Positions 22,342-34,680 are shown, counted from the first letter of the stretch. The stretch is DNA of 64,000 bases from Ulota crispa (GCA_963920765.1 OY987244.1:374501-438500); one strand, 5' to 3'. Made by a program: numbers and translations. The notes: a model not told the origin generated them from the sequence alone.

Positions 22342-22482
22342 ATTACTTGAGGACTAGGTTTATTTTATGAGCAAACTTTTGCTAAAAAGCAGTACAATTG
22401 TCTTTTAGAAAATATTTAGCGATATATTCTTTCTTTTTGATGGACAAAATTACTCATTAGCTCCACAATATTGAGATGATAT

Positions 22483-22799
22483 TAGGTAGGAACACCCTAA
22501 AGTATTAGTTTAAGGGTTTTGAACATGATGACTATTAAAAAACATCTAACAAATTATATGATCTTGTTAGCAACAAAAAAATAATGAATTTGCACTTTCA
22601 AATGTATTATTTGGATACTGTGAGAATAAGTTGTGAACTTTTAAAAAGCAAACTGCCACTGTACCCATAACCAACACTAAGGTTTTATGTTCACATGATG
22701 TACATCCTTATAATTACATCTATTTACTTCCACATATTTCCTAAAATTTTAGATGTGACGATTATGGGGACACTATCGCTTATGAGTGTTCCTACCTTT
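22483..22799. mobile_element. TA/AAGGTAGGAACACCC MITE, copy 2
   Basis: Left end TAGGTAGGAACACCC, right end GAGTGTTCCTACCTTT. The interior closely matches 6135-6462. No coding capacity. Confidence 0.75.
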
Positions 22800-23012
22800 G
22801 CTCTCTTTGAATGGACGTGATTTTTTTTTATGACGAACTGGTTTTTCATCTAGTATGTTTTGCATATGGCTTGCATGTCCATGGATGAAAGTAGTTTCGA
22901 CACTCTGGCCAAGAATCGCTTTCTGCAGTGCCCAAATTATCTGAACAAATAAACCCTGCTTGGGGAGAGTCTGGAAACATCCTTTACTCTGATTGGACAA
23001 ACATAACCTTTT

Positions 23013-23420
23013 TAAGGTAGAAGCACCCAAATGCGACACTTACCTCAGATGTGGTAATTGGGAGGGCCTTTTGAGAATTTGATGGCATGGGCTTGTTAGG
23101 AAATGGATATAGATGCAAGGAAAATTGTTTTTGGAATTTTTTGAGATCATATGAATAAATTATGAATTGTTGAAGACAACTCCCTAGACTTACCTGCTGT
23201 AGACACTAGACTCTTGAAAAAGCGACAACAACAAGACCATGTCATGCGCATGTCATACCCAATCAAAAATTGCCACCTACACAATTTCTATCCCCTTATG
23301 TCAACTTGCGTGTCTGGTTTGGGTGCATTTGTGTCTTGATTGGGTGCAAATCTGTCTAAATTAGGTTTAATTTTAGATGTTGGAGAACGGGTAGTGTTGC
23401 AATTGGGTGCTCCTACCTTA
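23013..23420. mobile_element. TA/AAGGTAGAAGCACCCAA MITE
   Basis: Left end TAAGGTAGAAGCACCCAA, right end TTGGGTGCTCCTACCTTA, both including TA. It shares the AAGGTAG terminus with the other TA-family members but has a different interior. No coding capacity. Confidence 0.7.
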
Positions 23421-23558
23421 CCACCACTGAGCTTGTCAGCATACGTGAATATATATATCCCAATTTTTTTCAAGAGCTCAAAATCGAATGACAACTAGCC
23501 CATCCCAAATGTAGACTTTGGTTATTTCCTATGGACTCATTTTGGAGGTCCAAAACTG

Positions 23559-24706
23559 TTAACCCCTAAACCACAAAAGTTCATTCAACACTCAATTGAA
23601 AGTTCAAGTAGGTTTCTATGAAGTTAATTTTTGGCGGATGTTTTTGAATTTTGGAGATAAGGTGCACACAATGAATACCCTTAAGGAAAAAAAAAATCTC
23701 ATTGGATGCCCAAGTAAAAAATTATACTATCCAAAAGAATTTGGGCACCTTGGGCAGTTTGGGCATCTTTGGAGAATCTTATGCTAAAACTTTCTTTTAA
23801 CTTTTGAAACTTGGCATGTATCTAACTAATAAAATATGGTACACAATTGTCAAAAAAAAAAAATGAGCTCTTACATCACATTCTAAGATAGTGTTTTTTT
23901 TTGGCGATTTGGAGCAAAAAAGCACCAATTTTTTTACCAGCACCAAGCCTATAGAAAAAAAAAAACATGATTATTTAAATGAAATCGCCCAAAAGCTTCA
24001 AATTAAAAAAAAAAAACTTGGATGATATTGCCAAATTGTGGATGAAAACCTAATTATACACATGTATTATGTGCTAATGTGATAATTTCTATCCAATATG
24101 TGGATGACATCGCCACTTTGGCATTTCTTAAAAAGTGAAAAAAAAAAAACCCTATTCTAGGAGGAGTCAAACTTTGTTAACTACGTTTGAGTGGTTTCAA
24201 GAAAATATATTCTCTTCTAAATTTAGGCCCTATTATCTTGCAATCCATAAATTCAAAGTTCTTGAAACTTTTTTCACATACTCTAAATGTTTGCCTCTAA
24301 TTTTTCACTATTTGGATTTCAAATAAAAGACTTCCTTGTTGCATAGGAAATCATGAAAAATTGACTAGTGTATTACTAGTTCACTAAACCTCCTTGCATT
24401 ACATGGTGATTTAGAATAAGCTAGATTCTATAATTGCATCTCAAACTTTTCATGAGTTAACCTAACATCGTATACTTGCGAATGGTCAAAATTTTTGCTT
24501 TTGTGTAAAGCAAAAAAATTATTTTATGAGGGCTCAAAGTGTGCTGACCTTGTTTTGCGAGAACGAGAAAAAGTTGTTTTTCTCACTTCAAACGTTATAA
24601 TCTTACAATCTACGCAATCAAATGGGCTGAATTTTTTTTCACACATTGCCTTACTTGTATATTACACTTGTATGGTTGATACTTTTTATATTTAAAAAAA
24701 ATGAAT
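23559..24706. mobile_element. Composite of decayed TTAA-type elements
   Basis: A left end TTAACCCCTAAACC at 23559 has no clear partner. The part at about 23890-24140 is the inverted counterpart of 4490-4800, and 24340-24680 matches the long element class found at 34681 and 37070 (CTCCTTGCATTACATGG, CAATCAAATGGGCTGAA). Probably two old elements fused or nested. Confidence 0.4.
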
Positions 24707-25632
24707 TTAAACCCCTAAAGCAGTGAACACCCTTTTTTGGCAACATAGCAACCTTGGGCAGCTCACTACCAATTGGATTTTCATTTTTCTTCTTTGATAT
24801 TTTCACACATGATGTGTCCAAGGAGTAGCTTTAAGGCCCAACTATTTTCATAATTTTGACTTCATGGTTCAAAATTTATTGCATGATATGTTGTTTTCTT
24901 TGCTTAGTGAACAGCCATAAAACTTCTTTAAAAATTATATTTATTGAACTTTGTGTTTTGAAATTGGTTCCTTAGATTTGTATATACTTGGAAAGCTTTG
25001 AATCATTCCATTTTTATCAATAGGATGAAGGTTATGAGGAGATTTTGTTTATAGACAGTTATGGATTCTTTACTCTAAAATAAACTTTAAAGTCTATTAA
25101 TTTACTCAATATTCGATATTTTAGAAGAAAAAACATCCCAAAAGATGTAGATTTATCACAACATTACAACCATTGCGATTGGAATTTTTCATTTCCATAA
25201 TGAAGTTCTTAACAATTTAGTGGTTTGAATCATTCTCTACTTCTTTTTACTTATTATTTTTTTTCCATGTGTTTTACAATTCCAAATGATTTGAAAATTT
25301 TCAAGTGTGTACCTGACTTGCTTTGAAGAACAAATCCAAAAAATTACAACCATTTTGGAGTTTTTCATACAAATATGACCTTGTGAAGTGCAGCTGCCCG
25401 GATTTTTGCAGAGACAAAAAATGACTTTTTGTCAATTCAAACTCAAATATCTAACAATCTACATGGTGAAAACTCCTGAATTTGTTTCACATCTTTTGAT
25501 ACTAGTGTAGCACAAGATCTTATAGCTATGTTTGTCAAAAGAATTTTTTTTCTAAAATTTGGCACTTGTACTAAAAATGATAGTTTTGGAGTGGTTTTGG
25601 TGAAAATTTGAGCTTAGTGCTTTAGGGGTTAA
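24707..25632. mobile_element. TTAA-bounded element, 926 bp, AGCTTAGTGC class
   Basis: Left end TTAAACCCCTAAAGC, right end GCTTTAGGGGTTAA. Similar in length to the 925-bp class but with a distinct interior, shared with 38610-40055 and partly (inverted) with 4238-5771; for example TTTGGCAACATAGCAA near the left and GAGCTTAGTGCTTTAGGG at the right. Confidence 0.7.
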
Positions 25633-25997
25633 CTTAGCTTATTTTGGTCATCATCATTTCTTTATAAGCTTACACGCGACCAAAAAAAATTGGAGCTATT
25701 TTTTTCCCCAGAAAGCAAATATAAAATTTTGACAAGAAATCCTTCATTTTGAAGTAGATGAAGTTGCTGAAATGCTTCCTAGTCTAGAAATTGAACTGCT
25801 ACATTTAGATGGATACACACGATTTTGGATGAATATATGACATTTCATTCATGTTCTACACAAGTCTACTCGTGTCAAAGATGGAAGTACCATCGATTGC
25901 AACTTGCATTGACCAATATAATTTGAAAGGAAATTCTCACATGTAACTCTTTGAAGTGGGGGTTGGAGGCACCCTAAAATTGATCCCTACACAATAC
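25633..25997. other. AT-rich spacer, nothing recognised
   Basis: No terminal repeat and no open frame of note. Confidence 0.4.
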
Positions 25998-26228
25998 TAA
26001 GGTAGGAGGTTCTAAAACCAAGCGGGTTCTAAAACCAATCAATTTTAGGGACTCCTTACATTTTGGAAACAATATCTACTACTCTCATTGATGAGTTAGG
26101 TGAGCTTAGCAATATGCTAATCTTGCCTAACTCATCAATGAGAGTAGTAGATATTGTTTCCAAAATGTAAGAAATTCCTAGAGTTGATTGGTTTTAAAAC
26201 CGGCTTGGTTTTAGAACCTCCTACCTTA
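25998..26228. mobile_element. 231-bp near-perfect hairpin MITE, TA/AAGGTAGG family
   Basis: Starts TAAGGTAGGAGGTTCTAAAA and ends TTTTAGAACCTCCTACCTTA. The arms pair along almost the whole length (about 100 bases each, for example ATATCTACTACTCTCATTGA with TCAATGAGAGTAGTAGATAT) around a short loop near 26105-26120. A transcript would fold into one long stem. The high arm identity suggests a young or conversion-maintained copy. Confidence 0.85.
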
Positions 26229-27975
26229 AAGGGTAGCAAGAAACATCCCCCCGCCCCCACCCATTGGTTCATTAAATTCTTCAAATTCTGAGGTGATCTG
26301 GACCTGCAGTAACTGTTCAGCAGTTTTGGAGAAACGTAGATATAACGGGTTCTACCGAGACTGTACATTGAGATTTCCAAGGAGAAAGTCAAGCATGGTG
26401 ATGAATGACGCACACAAGCGTAAATGGTACCCCACCACATATAATCCACCATCAGCATGGATGAAATCTTTACAGATTGATGAGGGATGGGGGTTTTGAA
26501 AGGTAGCTTTATTAAGAATAGTAATAAATCCTTTTCCGAGTCCACCGTCAGATGAGAACCGTCGGTCTCATCTAGTCCGTGGAAAAACGCGCGAACTACT
26601 GGCCTGTCAAAAGCGGTGTTTCAACGCCACAATTAACGCTCCCACATGGAGACGACGTGCAGGATGCCGCCACGTCAGACTTGCTGCCACTAACCTTTAT
26701 TTGGATCCTTTATTTGGGTAGCGGAGGGGTGGACGGAAGCAGGCGTAATGGTGGACGATTCGCTCGGCCACTTTCTATGGGAACATGAGAACTAATCTCG
26801 GGAAACGCGATACTGCCTCTCGGATTCCGTTCAGCAGTGACCGCCAAAATCCGTCATTGGGCCACACGAGCCAAAATCCTGGGTGGGCGCGTTTCGAAAA
26901 ATCTAAGGTCCATTGAGAACTCACTAGATCGTGGGGCACTGGAAGACGACTGATTTATTCGTCCGGATGGCGCTAGTTCTCGTCCACCATCAAATTCTGG
27001 GCAGAGTTAGCGTTCCCTGCTCCTGTTCTCTTTGAGTTCCATTCAGAGGCTCGGTTGGATGAAGCTCATGGACGTTAGTAAAATACTGGAAAGATGGCGG
27101 CACGCTCTCGATCTACGGAGCAGCCAACTTTTCAGGTCAGGACGTAGATGCAAAGTTTAGCATTAGCAACTGATTCTTCCAGTGACCATCTTGCTGGGGT
27201 TAACAGCTTCAGAATGTCCCACCATAACGCTTTCGTGGATATACTATCTACACTTTGTAGAGGAATGTCTATCTTCTGAGATCTATGTTTGAAGATCATC
27301 GTAAACATTCTATATTCAAACCCGGAACATACATCGGCCGATAAAGGCACATTAGTACATTTCAAACATCGTATCTGGACAACTGTATAGATTTATTCAC
27401 ATCTTCTTGTTCGCTTTGTAGTATTTTACAGTACTTCTCTCTTCGTGAATCTACCAGATCAAGCGGAATATGTTACTTCAGAAATCGAACTGAAAGATTT
27501 GCGGATCACCGATTCTTGTTTATCTGGTATCGGTTCAGGTGTTTCTCTGAAAGATTTAGCTATGTAGATTTACAAATTCTTCTCAGGACATACATGACGG
27601 ACTTCAGATACATTTTGCGCACTGCGACGGGGGGCGGGGGTAACCAGAGTTGGAGATGGTGTCGCTAAATTGGGGCAAGGACTTCAGGCCGGGCAGGTCC
27701 ATCAATGAACTAAATTTCATTGCCCCTTTACCCTCGTTTCCAATTTTGATTTAATTATGTGTACGGTAAGGTAAGGAAGCGCAAAAATGTCGTTCCTTCA
27801 AGATTTACCTTAAGTATTATTGAAATAAATTTAGAAACGTCATCTAATCCATTTTTGTCATAAGTTTTTGGACCCTTCTACGATTGGTTATGAAAATTTT
27901 GAAGTTTGAATGGCATGAGGCTCAAAAACAAGTAATGTCAAACCAAGAAATGTTTACTTTTTAGCAATGAAAACT
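26229..27975. other. GC-richer single-copy island, possible promoter or exons
   Basis: This stretch stands out: higher GC, no similarity to any repeat in the window, CpG-containing and without poly-A/T junk, especially 26500-27150 and 27590-27720. No long open frame exists, so any gene here would have short exons. One candidate begins at the ATG at 27059 and reads MKLMDVSKILERWRHALDL, with a CAG|GTCAGG donor at 27136. CCACGTCAG and CACGTGC-like boxes occur near 26650-26680. The island may be the 5' region of a gene or a recently inserted unique segment. Confidence 0.3.
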
Positions 27976-28616
27976 GTAACCCTTAAATGCCTGCGGCACC
28001 AAATTTTGGTGTTGTTAATACTTTGAAGTTCACCAAATCTAACTAAGCTGCTATTTTTAGTAGTTTACAATTTTGCAGCGTTCTTCTTGAAGTCTAGTTT
28101 TAGCATCAAAATTTTGATTTTGAAAATGATTGTTTATGATTTTTTTGTTCAAGATTTTATACAAGGATCTTGACGTTCCTTAGTGTTGAGAGCTCTTTGA
28201 AATGAGTCTCAAATACACTAGATCTTGGAAAAAAAATTACTCTAAAAATCATTTAAAAAAAACTTAGTAGAGATTTTGAAAAGCCGTAAAGTGATTGGAG
28301 TTACATGTAATGTGTTCTCTAACCATTTATTTTTTTGGTGACCAACTTTTTAGATTCAACATGTGAAAAGAGGATAGAAAGACTACAAGTCATATTTGCA
28401 ATTTCAACACCCTCATGATCAAACATTATAATCTTTCAATTCATAAGTGATATTGTTGTGTTTTTTTTTCTTATGTAATCTCTAACATATCTAGTTTGAA
28501 TTTGTACGGTTACAATCTTAAAAAATTTGAGACTACTTATTAAAATGTTGGCTTTTTGTTCAGACGAGAGCAAATTCCTAGAAGCTCAAAAAAGGCCTCA
28601 GGCATTTAGGGATTAA
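27976..28616. mobile_element. TTAA-type element, 640-bp class, copy 2
   Basis: Left end GTAACCCTTAAATGCC, right end GGCATTTAGGGATTAA. At 641 bp it is co-linear with 56992-57638 (647 bp) and with the two ends of 19154-20200. A small hairpin GGCACCAAATTTTGGTGTT sits just inside the left end. No coding capacity. Confidence 0.75.
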
Positions 28617-28630
28617 CGTGTACTTTTGTG

Positions 28631-29356
28631 TTAACCCCTAAAGGCCCAAGTGCCCCTTGGGGGCCAAGTGGGGTTTTGGGCATGTACTTATAGCTAAACT
28701 ACTTGTTTGATTTTTTGAAACTTTTATGGAAGATGGGAAATTCAAAAATCTACGTAGGCATCTAATTTTTTCTTCATTCTGACATTTATTGAAGAAGTTA
28801 AAAATGAATTTCTCAAGAACAAAGTAAGGTGGGCAGCCCAAAAAACTTCTTTAAAAGTTGCATTTAAAAAAAGTAAAAACATGAAATAGGTTCTTTAGAC
28901 TTATACATATGTGAGGAGCTTTGAATCATTCAATTCTGATTGATGAGATGAAAGTTATGAGAAGTTTTAGTTTGCTAGTAGGTATAGTTTCTCTCAAAAC
29001 CACACCTACTAGCAAACTAAAACTTCTCATAACTTACATCTCATCAATCAAAATTGGATGATTCAAAGCTCCCCATGCATATATAAGTCTACAAAACCTA
29101 TTTTAGATTTTTATTTTTAAAAAATGCAATTTTTAAGTAAGTTTTTGGGTTGCCCGCCCTCCTCTATTTTCCAAAAATTCATTTTTAACTTCTCCAATAA
29201 ATGTCAAAATGAAGAAAAAATTAAATGCCCACTTAGATTTTTGAATTCCCCATCTTCCATAAAAAATTCAAAAAATCACACAAGTAATTTAGCTGTAAGT
29301 ACATGCTTGAAACCCCACTTGGCCCCTGAGGGGCCACTTGGGCCTTTAGGGGTGTT
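28631..29356. mobile_element. 726-bp foldback element, copy 1
   Basis: Left end TTAACCCCTAAAGGCCC, right end GGGCCTTTAGGGGTG (TTAA decayed). The element is one long palindrome: each ~350-base arm is the left arm of the 925-bp class, joined head to head at a short AGTAGGTATAG / CTACTAGCAAAC centre near 28975-29010. Copies at 50369 and 59476 have exactly the same length. A read-through transcript would be a very long double-stranded hairpin. Confidence 0.85.
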
Positions 29357-29759
29357 TTTAGTATACTTCATACTTAATTTAGTAATTTTGCAAAGATATT
29401 TTTCTTAGTTTCAAAAGTGCAAGGATTTTTAAAAACTTATATATTGAATTTCAACTTAATAATCCTATAATTAAAGAGATGGTTGACAATATATATTCAA
29501 CATCTATATATCAGTTTAAATTTTAGTACTATAACTTTTGGTGGAGAAAAGCATTTGCCCATGCGTTCTTTGGAGCTCTAAAATTGCATTCTGAAAACTT
29601 CTGATTTTTTTTTTTTTTTTTTTTTTCATCTATTCTGGTAACATAAACGAGAAAAAAATGTAGCAATTTCTATGGAATCAACACCACAGTATAGAAACAA
29701 GTATTTTGAACTTGAAATTGTTCAGAAATAATTAAACAACTAATGACTTGTATGATTTC
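29357..29759. other. AT-rich spacer with poly-T run
   Basis: Contains a T run of about 23 bases near 29606-29628. Nothing else is recognised. Confidence 0.4.
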
Positions 29760-30652
29760 TTAATCCCTAAATTCCCAGTGGTTTTTTTTTTTCATTTCTG
29801 GAAGGCAGTTTTGAAGCTAGGTTTTCAAAACAAAATTAAAACCGTAGAATCTTGAACTTCAAGGCTTTCGGATGGAGGGGTTACCCAAAAAAATCCAAAA
29901 TGGTGCAGATTTTAAGATATCTGTGGTTGCATGTGGATGAGTGTGGAATTTTTTGTTTATTTTGGAGCAATGTAACACTTTTAACACAAATTGGTAATTT
30001 TTTGGTACAAAATTGGGAAATAGCCACCTATGATGCTTTGTTTATTGTTGTTACATGAAAACTAATGGCCCCCTTCCAAATCCATGATTACATTTCACAA
30101 AGGAGCTTGCAATGCAACTGTCTAAACATAACTTTCTAATATAAATAAATTTTTAGCTTCAATTATTGATTATTAATCATTATGAATGAAAGATAATTTA
30201 ACAAAAGATGAATTCCAATTTATACAACAAAGACGTTCCAAGTGAAATTAGCCCAAAAACACTTTTAGATTTTGTTAAATGACAATTTTTTTAAAAAGAG
30301 CCCTTACTACCCAAGGGAGTGCCTATGGGAAATCTTCACATCTTTCTCAACTTGATGGCCATCTTTTCAATGTGACAATTTGTCATAGGCTATGTGACAC
30401 TATTCATGACACTATTCACAGCATTATTCATGACACAATAGGTATGATTGTAGTTTAGCATTCACCAAAAATAATTGGAACAAGATATGGAGGGAATTAA
30501 AATTCAGTGTTGAAGCTAACTTTAGCAAGCAATTTCTTCAAAAAAAAAAAAAAAAAACTTAAACAATCAAATATGTGCTTTCAACAAAGTTCCAAAATTT
30601 CCCAAAAAAATTTGAACACCCAAATTGGGTGCCTTGGGCATTTAGGGGTATC
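29760..30652. mobile_element. TTAA-type element, 893 bp, right end decayed
   Basis: Left end TTAATCCCTAAATTCCC, right end TTGGGCATTTAGGGGTATC. A small direct repeat TATTCATGACAC lies near 30402-30442 and an A run near 30541-30557. Interior not clearly shared with others here. Confidence 0.5.
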
Positions 30653-31552
30653 TCTATCAACCAACCCATCATTTAATGGAAAGTAAATTATAGGACAGAA
30701 AATATCATGAATTCAAAACAAGAGTGGTTGTTTTCGTATTGTTCCACATGCGGCCTTTTCTCTTAAAGTTAGTCCCTCAAATAAATCCCAAGATGGCATG
30801 CTTCTAAAATGTTAGTACACACCGTCATTAACTAACCAATTTGGAGTTTCATGTGAGCCCATACAAAGGGATATAATTTATGCATTGAAGAGAGCCCAAA
30901 AGTCATTGTTCAACCAATTGCTAGTTTTTTCTTTGAATTAACTTGTGAGTGCCAGTTGCTGAGGTTGTTTTTTATCTCCTTAAACGGAGTCCAAAAACGG
31001 TTTGGATATCTTACACAAAAATCGGATGAGTTGTAAAAGCAAAACTGGCGAGTTTTCCTAATTCAAAGTGTTTTTACTGGGGCATTGACAGTTCTACACC
31101 TTATATAGATTTCGTGTTGAAACACATCTTCATGTAAGCAGGCTCTAGATTTCAGGAACTGGCGTCTAGATACACGCTGGCTATCTGATTGTCCTACCGT
31201 GCTCTGCAGGACCCATTCGGTGGGGCCAGCAACACAAGGGCGGAAGGACAAGCAGGCCCCACGTAAAAGAAGCCTGGAGACTATCATAATACATCATCCA
31301 AGCACATTTGATACGTGAGGATTGAGGACCGTATGTCCTTCCCGAGTTCCTGAGATTGCTTATTTAAAGAAAAGGTAATTACAGTAAGAGCCCATGGCAG
31401 AATCTTTGTTCCCTACACCAGATTTCAACAGTCAATAAAAGTGATCTAAAGCCGAAATACCGACTCGCCTGTGGAATCCCTGGATCTTCTGTTATTCTAA
31501 GGTGTCGGCACTCGGCAATTACTGTAGATGGAGTGGTCGCCTGGTCGGCCTG
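30653..31552. other. Unclassified sequence, GC-richer from 31060
   Basis: From about 31060 the sequence becomes GC-richer and single-copy in the window. Minus-strand frames of 74 codons (31063-31287) and 109 codons (31379-31708) exist but carry no motif I recognise. Could be a decayed gene or exon-bearing segment. Confidence 0.25.
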
Positions 31553-31650
31553 GGATTTAAAATCAGGACAAATATCGAAAATGGGCCTGACAATTGGCCG
31601 TATTTCGAAAACAGACCTGACAGTTCCAAAATATGGAAAATAGGCCTCAT
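31553..31650 (-). repeat. GGCCTATTTTCGAAATA tandem motif, partner of 33712-33797
   Basis: Read on the minus strand it gives GGATGAGGCCTATTTTCCAT, then AxxTGTCAGG(T/C)CTGTTTTCGAAATACGGCCAATTGTCAGGCCCATTTTCGATA, a short array of about 30-base units. The same array occurs in the opposite orientation at 33712-33797. The two flank the long palindrome at 32783-33667. Confidence 0.6.
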
Positions 31651-32782
31651 CCAGGCCAGCAGTGTTTAAATTGGAGTTTTTTTTGGGTGCAAATCTAGCT
31701 TCTTTCATTTATATTTTGGTGAAGTCCACATGCAATCCCCAAGTTTTTAGTGCAAATGGCATCCTAAGCAAATGATTGTGGCGTGACATATGAGAAAAGG
31801 TGGCGAAAGCAGTTCTTGCATTGATGAATTTTGGCAAATTCTAGCAAATCACACTCAATGATTTCGGTGGCTTTGGTGCTAATTTCAGGCTCCTCAAATT
31901 TTTTTTTAGCTTTCTGACAATTTATAGCCCCAAACATAAACATTGGAAGGAGATGACTACATCTGGAGAAACAAACGATGGTGATGGCGATTCCTGGCGA
32001 CATATCCGGGTTTTTGAAACTCTACATCTGGCAAAAGGACTTTGATAGTAAGTGATTATGGCCACCAAAAGTCAAAAAAGGAGGTGAAAGGAATTCCTAG
32101 AATAGTGATTAAATTGAATTTCTGGCAAATCAATCTCCATGAATACTTGGGTTCTGGCGCTCATTTGAGGCACCTTAAAAAAAGTTTCGCTTTCTGGCTA
32201 TGTTTTGCCTCAAACAAAAACACTGCGGGCTAGAGAAATGTTTGAGTTTTTGTGGTTGATTTTCTTCAATTCTTGAACATGATTTTTTTTTTTGGTTTTG
32301 GACTAGCAGCTTCTCATGCCATATGGCAAATTTTAGTGGTGCAGATATAGTGACATAAGATTTTTTTTAGTGCAAAATTAGGTTGCAAATGTTTACACTT
32401 TGAGCTTGTTATAAGTGACCAAATTTTTCAAAAATAAAAAATTGGTGTTGCAAGCATGAATTTTTTGAAAATGGGTTACAAAACCCAAAAATTTATAACA
32501 AAAGAGACATTATCTCAAAGAAACTTAAGGGCGGCTTGATTTTCAAATAATACAACTCCACACGATGTGAATATCACTTTGTTTTTTGCCTAAGTTCCTA
32601 ATTGACTGGTTACAAACAACAACATATTATTTTTTCTAATGCATAGCAAGCATTTAGATTTGGAATGTTGAACAACATCTACCACCAAGACGCTATTTTT
32701 TCTTCATTTTTTTGTATAGGTTTGAAGCTTGAATTAAATTTTTGTAGCTTTTTGGCTTTTTAAAACCTAAAAAATATACCTT
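31651..32782. other. Unclassified AT-rich sequence
   Basis: Two partly similar blocks (near 31760-32000 inverted relative to 32040-32240: GGCGAAxxx, TTTCTGGCAAATT, CCTCAAA) hint at an old inverted repeat. No gene is supported. Confidence 0.35.
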
Positions 32783-33667
32783 GTTCCTAAACCGATTTAT
32801 CAAGGAATCTTTTTTGTTATTTTCTCTATTTCATACTATAAATATTTAAAATTTAAAATTTCAACCGGCTTTTTAGTCAATTTTTACAAATTGCAAATGG
32901 TTCTATCTCATTTCAACCGGCTAGCTTGGAACTAGCTGCCGATTCTTCCTGGACGTCTCATCATATATAAAAAGTAGGCCTTGCAACTAAGTTGACCAAA
33001 ATTTTGTGCATGTTTATGTATGAGAATTAATATGAGCACACCTGGGGTTTGATATATGCACATAAGGAGAGGGGTGTTTTTAAATATTTATCATCAAAAG
33101 TTAAATTTGGAAAATTTGAATTTAGATTTGAATTTAGGGACCTTGATTTAGTATAGAACTACAATGGAGGTTACATTTGAACAACACACAATGGAAAAGC
33201 TTAGCTAGGGGGCAAATTATTACTTTCACCCTTGTTTGTAAAAAAAGTTAAGCTTTTCCATCGGGCATAGTTCAAGTGTAACCTCCATTGCGGTTCTATG
33301 CTAAATCAAGGTCTCTAAATTCAAATCTAAATTCAAATTTTCCAAATTTAACTTTTGGTGATAAATATTTAAAACACCCCTCTCCTTATGTGCATATATC
33401 AAACCCCGAGTGTGCTCATATTAATTCACATATATAAACATGCACCAAATTTTGATCACCTTAGTTGCAAGGCCTACTTTTTATATATGATGAGACGCCC
33501 AGGAAGAACTGGTGGCTAGTTCTAAGCTAGCAGATTGAAATGAGAAAGAACCATTTGCAATTTGTAAAAATTGGCTAAAAAGCTAGTTGAAATTTTAATT
33601 TTTCAATATTTATAGTATGAAATAGAGAAAATGATGGAAAAATTTCCTTGATAAACCGGTTCAAGAA
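32783..33667. mobile_element. 885-bp long inverted repeat (foldback)
   Basis: Arms of about 420 bases, centred near 33225, pair along their length: TTCCTAAACCGATTTATCAA with TTGATAAACCGGTTCAAGAA at the outer ends, AGTAGGCCTTGCAACTAAGT with its complement further in, then AGGAGAGGGGTGTTTT. The centre (AACAACACxCAATGGAAAAGCT, TTTGTTTGTAAAAAAAG) is the same core found in the elements at 46622 and 55447. No TIR-plus-TSD could be fixed, so the class is uncertain. Confidence 0.75.
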
Positions 33668-33711
33668 TCGAAGAAAGTCAATCGCAAAAACTCAAATATT
33701 TCTCGAACGTG

Positions 33712-33797
33712 GATGAGGCCTATTTTTGATATTTTGGAATTGTCAAGCCTATTTTCGAAATACAGCCAATTGTCAAACCCATTTTTGATATTTTCCC
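33712..33797 (+). repeat. GGCCTATTTTCGAAATA tandem motif, second arm
   Basis: GGATGAGGCCTATTTTTGAT followed by TTGTCAAGCCTATTTTCGAA and TACAGCCAATTGTCAAACCC; inverted counterpart of 31553-31650. The spacing suggests a single older unit split by the 885-bp palindrome and neighbouring sequence. Confidence 0.6.
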
Positions 33798-34011
33798 TTT
33801 ACCCCGTGAAGGGTCCTTGGGCTTTGGAGTTACAGTACCAAATACAGTCGCAATTCAATATTCATAAATTTGAATTAGCTAAAAATTAAGTGTTGCAATC
33901 ATACATATTGAAAGGTTGTATGATGGTGGGTGCATAATTTTTTTTGAAAAGCTCTCAGATTCAAATACGTCTATATATACGATCATACATACGGCCGCAT
34001 TCAGGGGTTAA
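33798..34011. mobile_element. TTAA-type MITE, 230-bp class (copy 2, inverted)
   Basis: Left end TTTACCCCGTGAAGGGTCC (TTAA decayed), right end GCATTCAGGGGTTAA. Reverse complement is co-linear with 1691-1920, including CCAAATACxGTCGCAATT and TATGATGGTGGGTGCATA. Confidence 0.65.
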
Positions 34012-34353
34012 ACTTACTTCCTTGGGGAGTTGGGGGGCCCTCAAATGCCGGGCATTGGGAATGTCTGGGGACTGGGGACTCTGGGCCGCCATCCTACTTA
34101 TTAGAAACAGCTGCCCGCCTGCCCCTCCCCAGATTTTGTGAATTTGGAGAGTCGGTAGCTGCCCAGGAGTAGGCAAAACCGCAAAGGCCCTAGGCCTAGA
34201 AACAAACTTTATTTTTGCCCTTTGCCAAGGGCTCTTTACATTGAAATTGTTTTGTACAAACACGTGCAATTTTTAAATCGTTTTGAAAAGATTAATTGTT
34301 TTGTATTTCTATACCTCATACATTTTGCCTTTCTCATGCTATAACACTCTCAA
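34012..34353. other. GC-rich patch, unclassified
   Basis: 34020-34200 is G/C-rich (GGGGAGTTGGGGGGCCC, GCTGCCCGCCTGCCCCTCCCC). A GGTAGCTGCCxxGGAGTxxG motif here recurs near 56453-56475. No gene could be assigned. Confidence 0.3.
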
Positions 34354-34661
34354 GGCCGGGCCAGACCAAACTAAACAGGTATTTCAAAACAGCATTTTGT
34401 GTAAAACAAGTGCTCGTTTTTACTTCTGGGTGTAAAAGTATATTCTTTGATTTTTTACAATTATTTTTTTAGTTTATTCAAAATCAGCATTTTTGAGAGT
34501 TCATAATTTGGCGTCTCAAACTTCTTGTCCTAGAATGGTGCATAGGCTATTTTAAGTAAAACAATAAATGAAACCTTGGAAAAGTGATTGTCTCCTAGTT
34601 TTCCAAAAATACAAGTTACTTCTTCATCCATTTTAAACCGGTTGTTTTGGTTTGTGTGGCC
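34354..34661. mobile_element. GGCC-ended foldback MITE
   Basis: Left GGCCGGGCCAGACCAAACTA, right GGTTGTTTTGGTTTGTGTGGCC-type end; the inverted repeat is imperfect. Related in its terminal GTGTGGCC to the element at 52383. Flanks do not show a convincing target duplication. Confidence 0.4.
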
Positions 34662-34680
34662 TCAGCATCAAAATTGTGTT

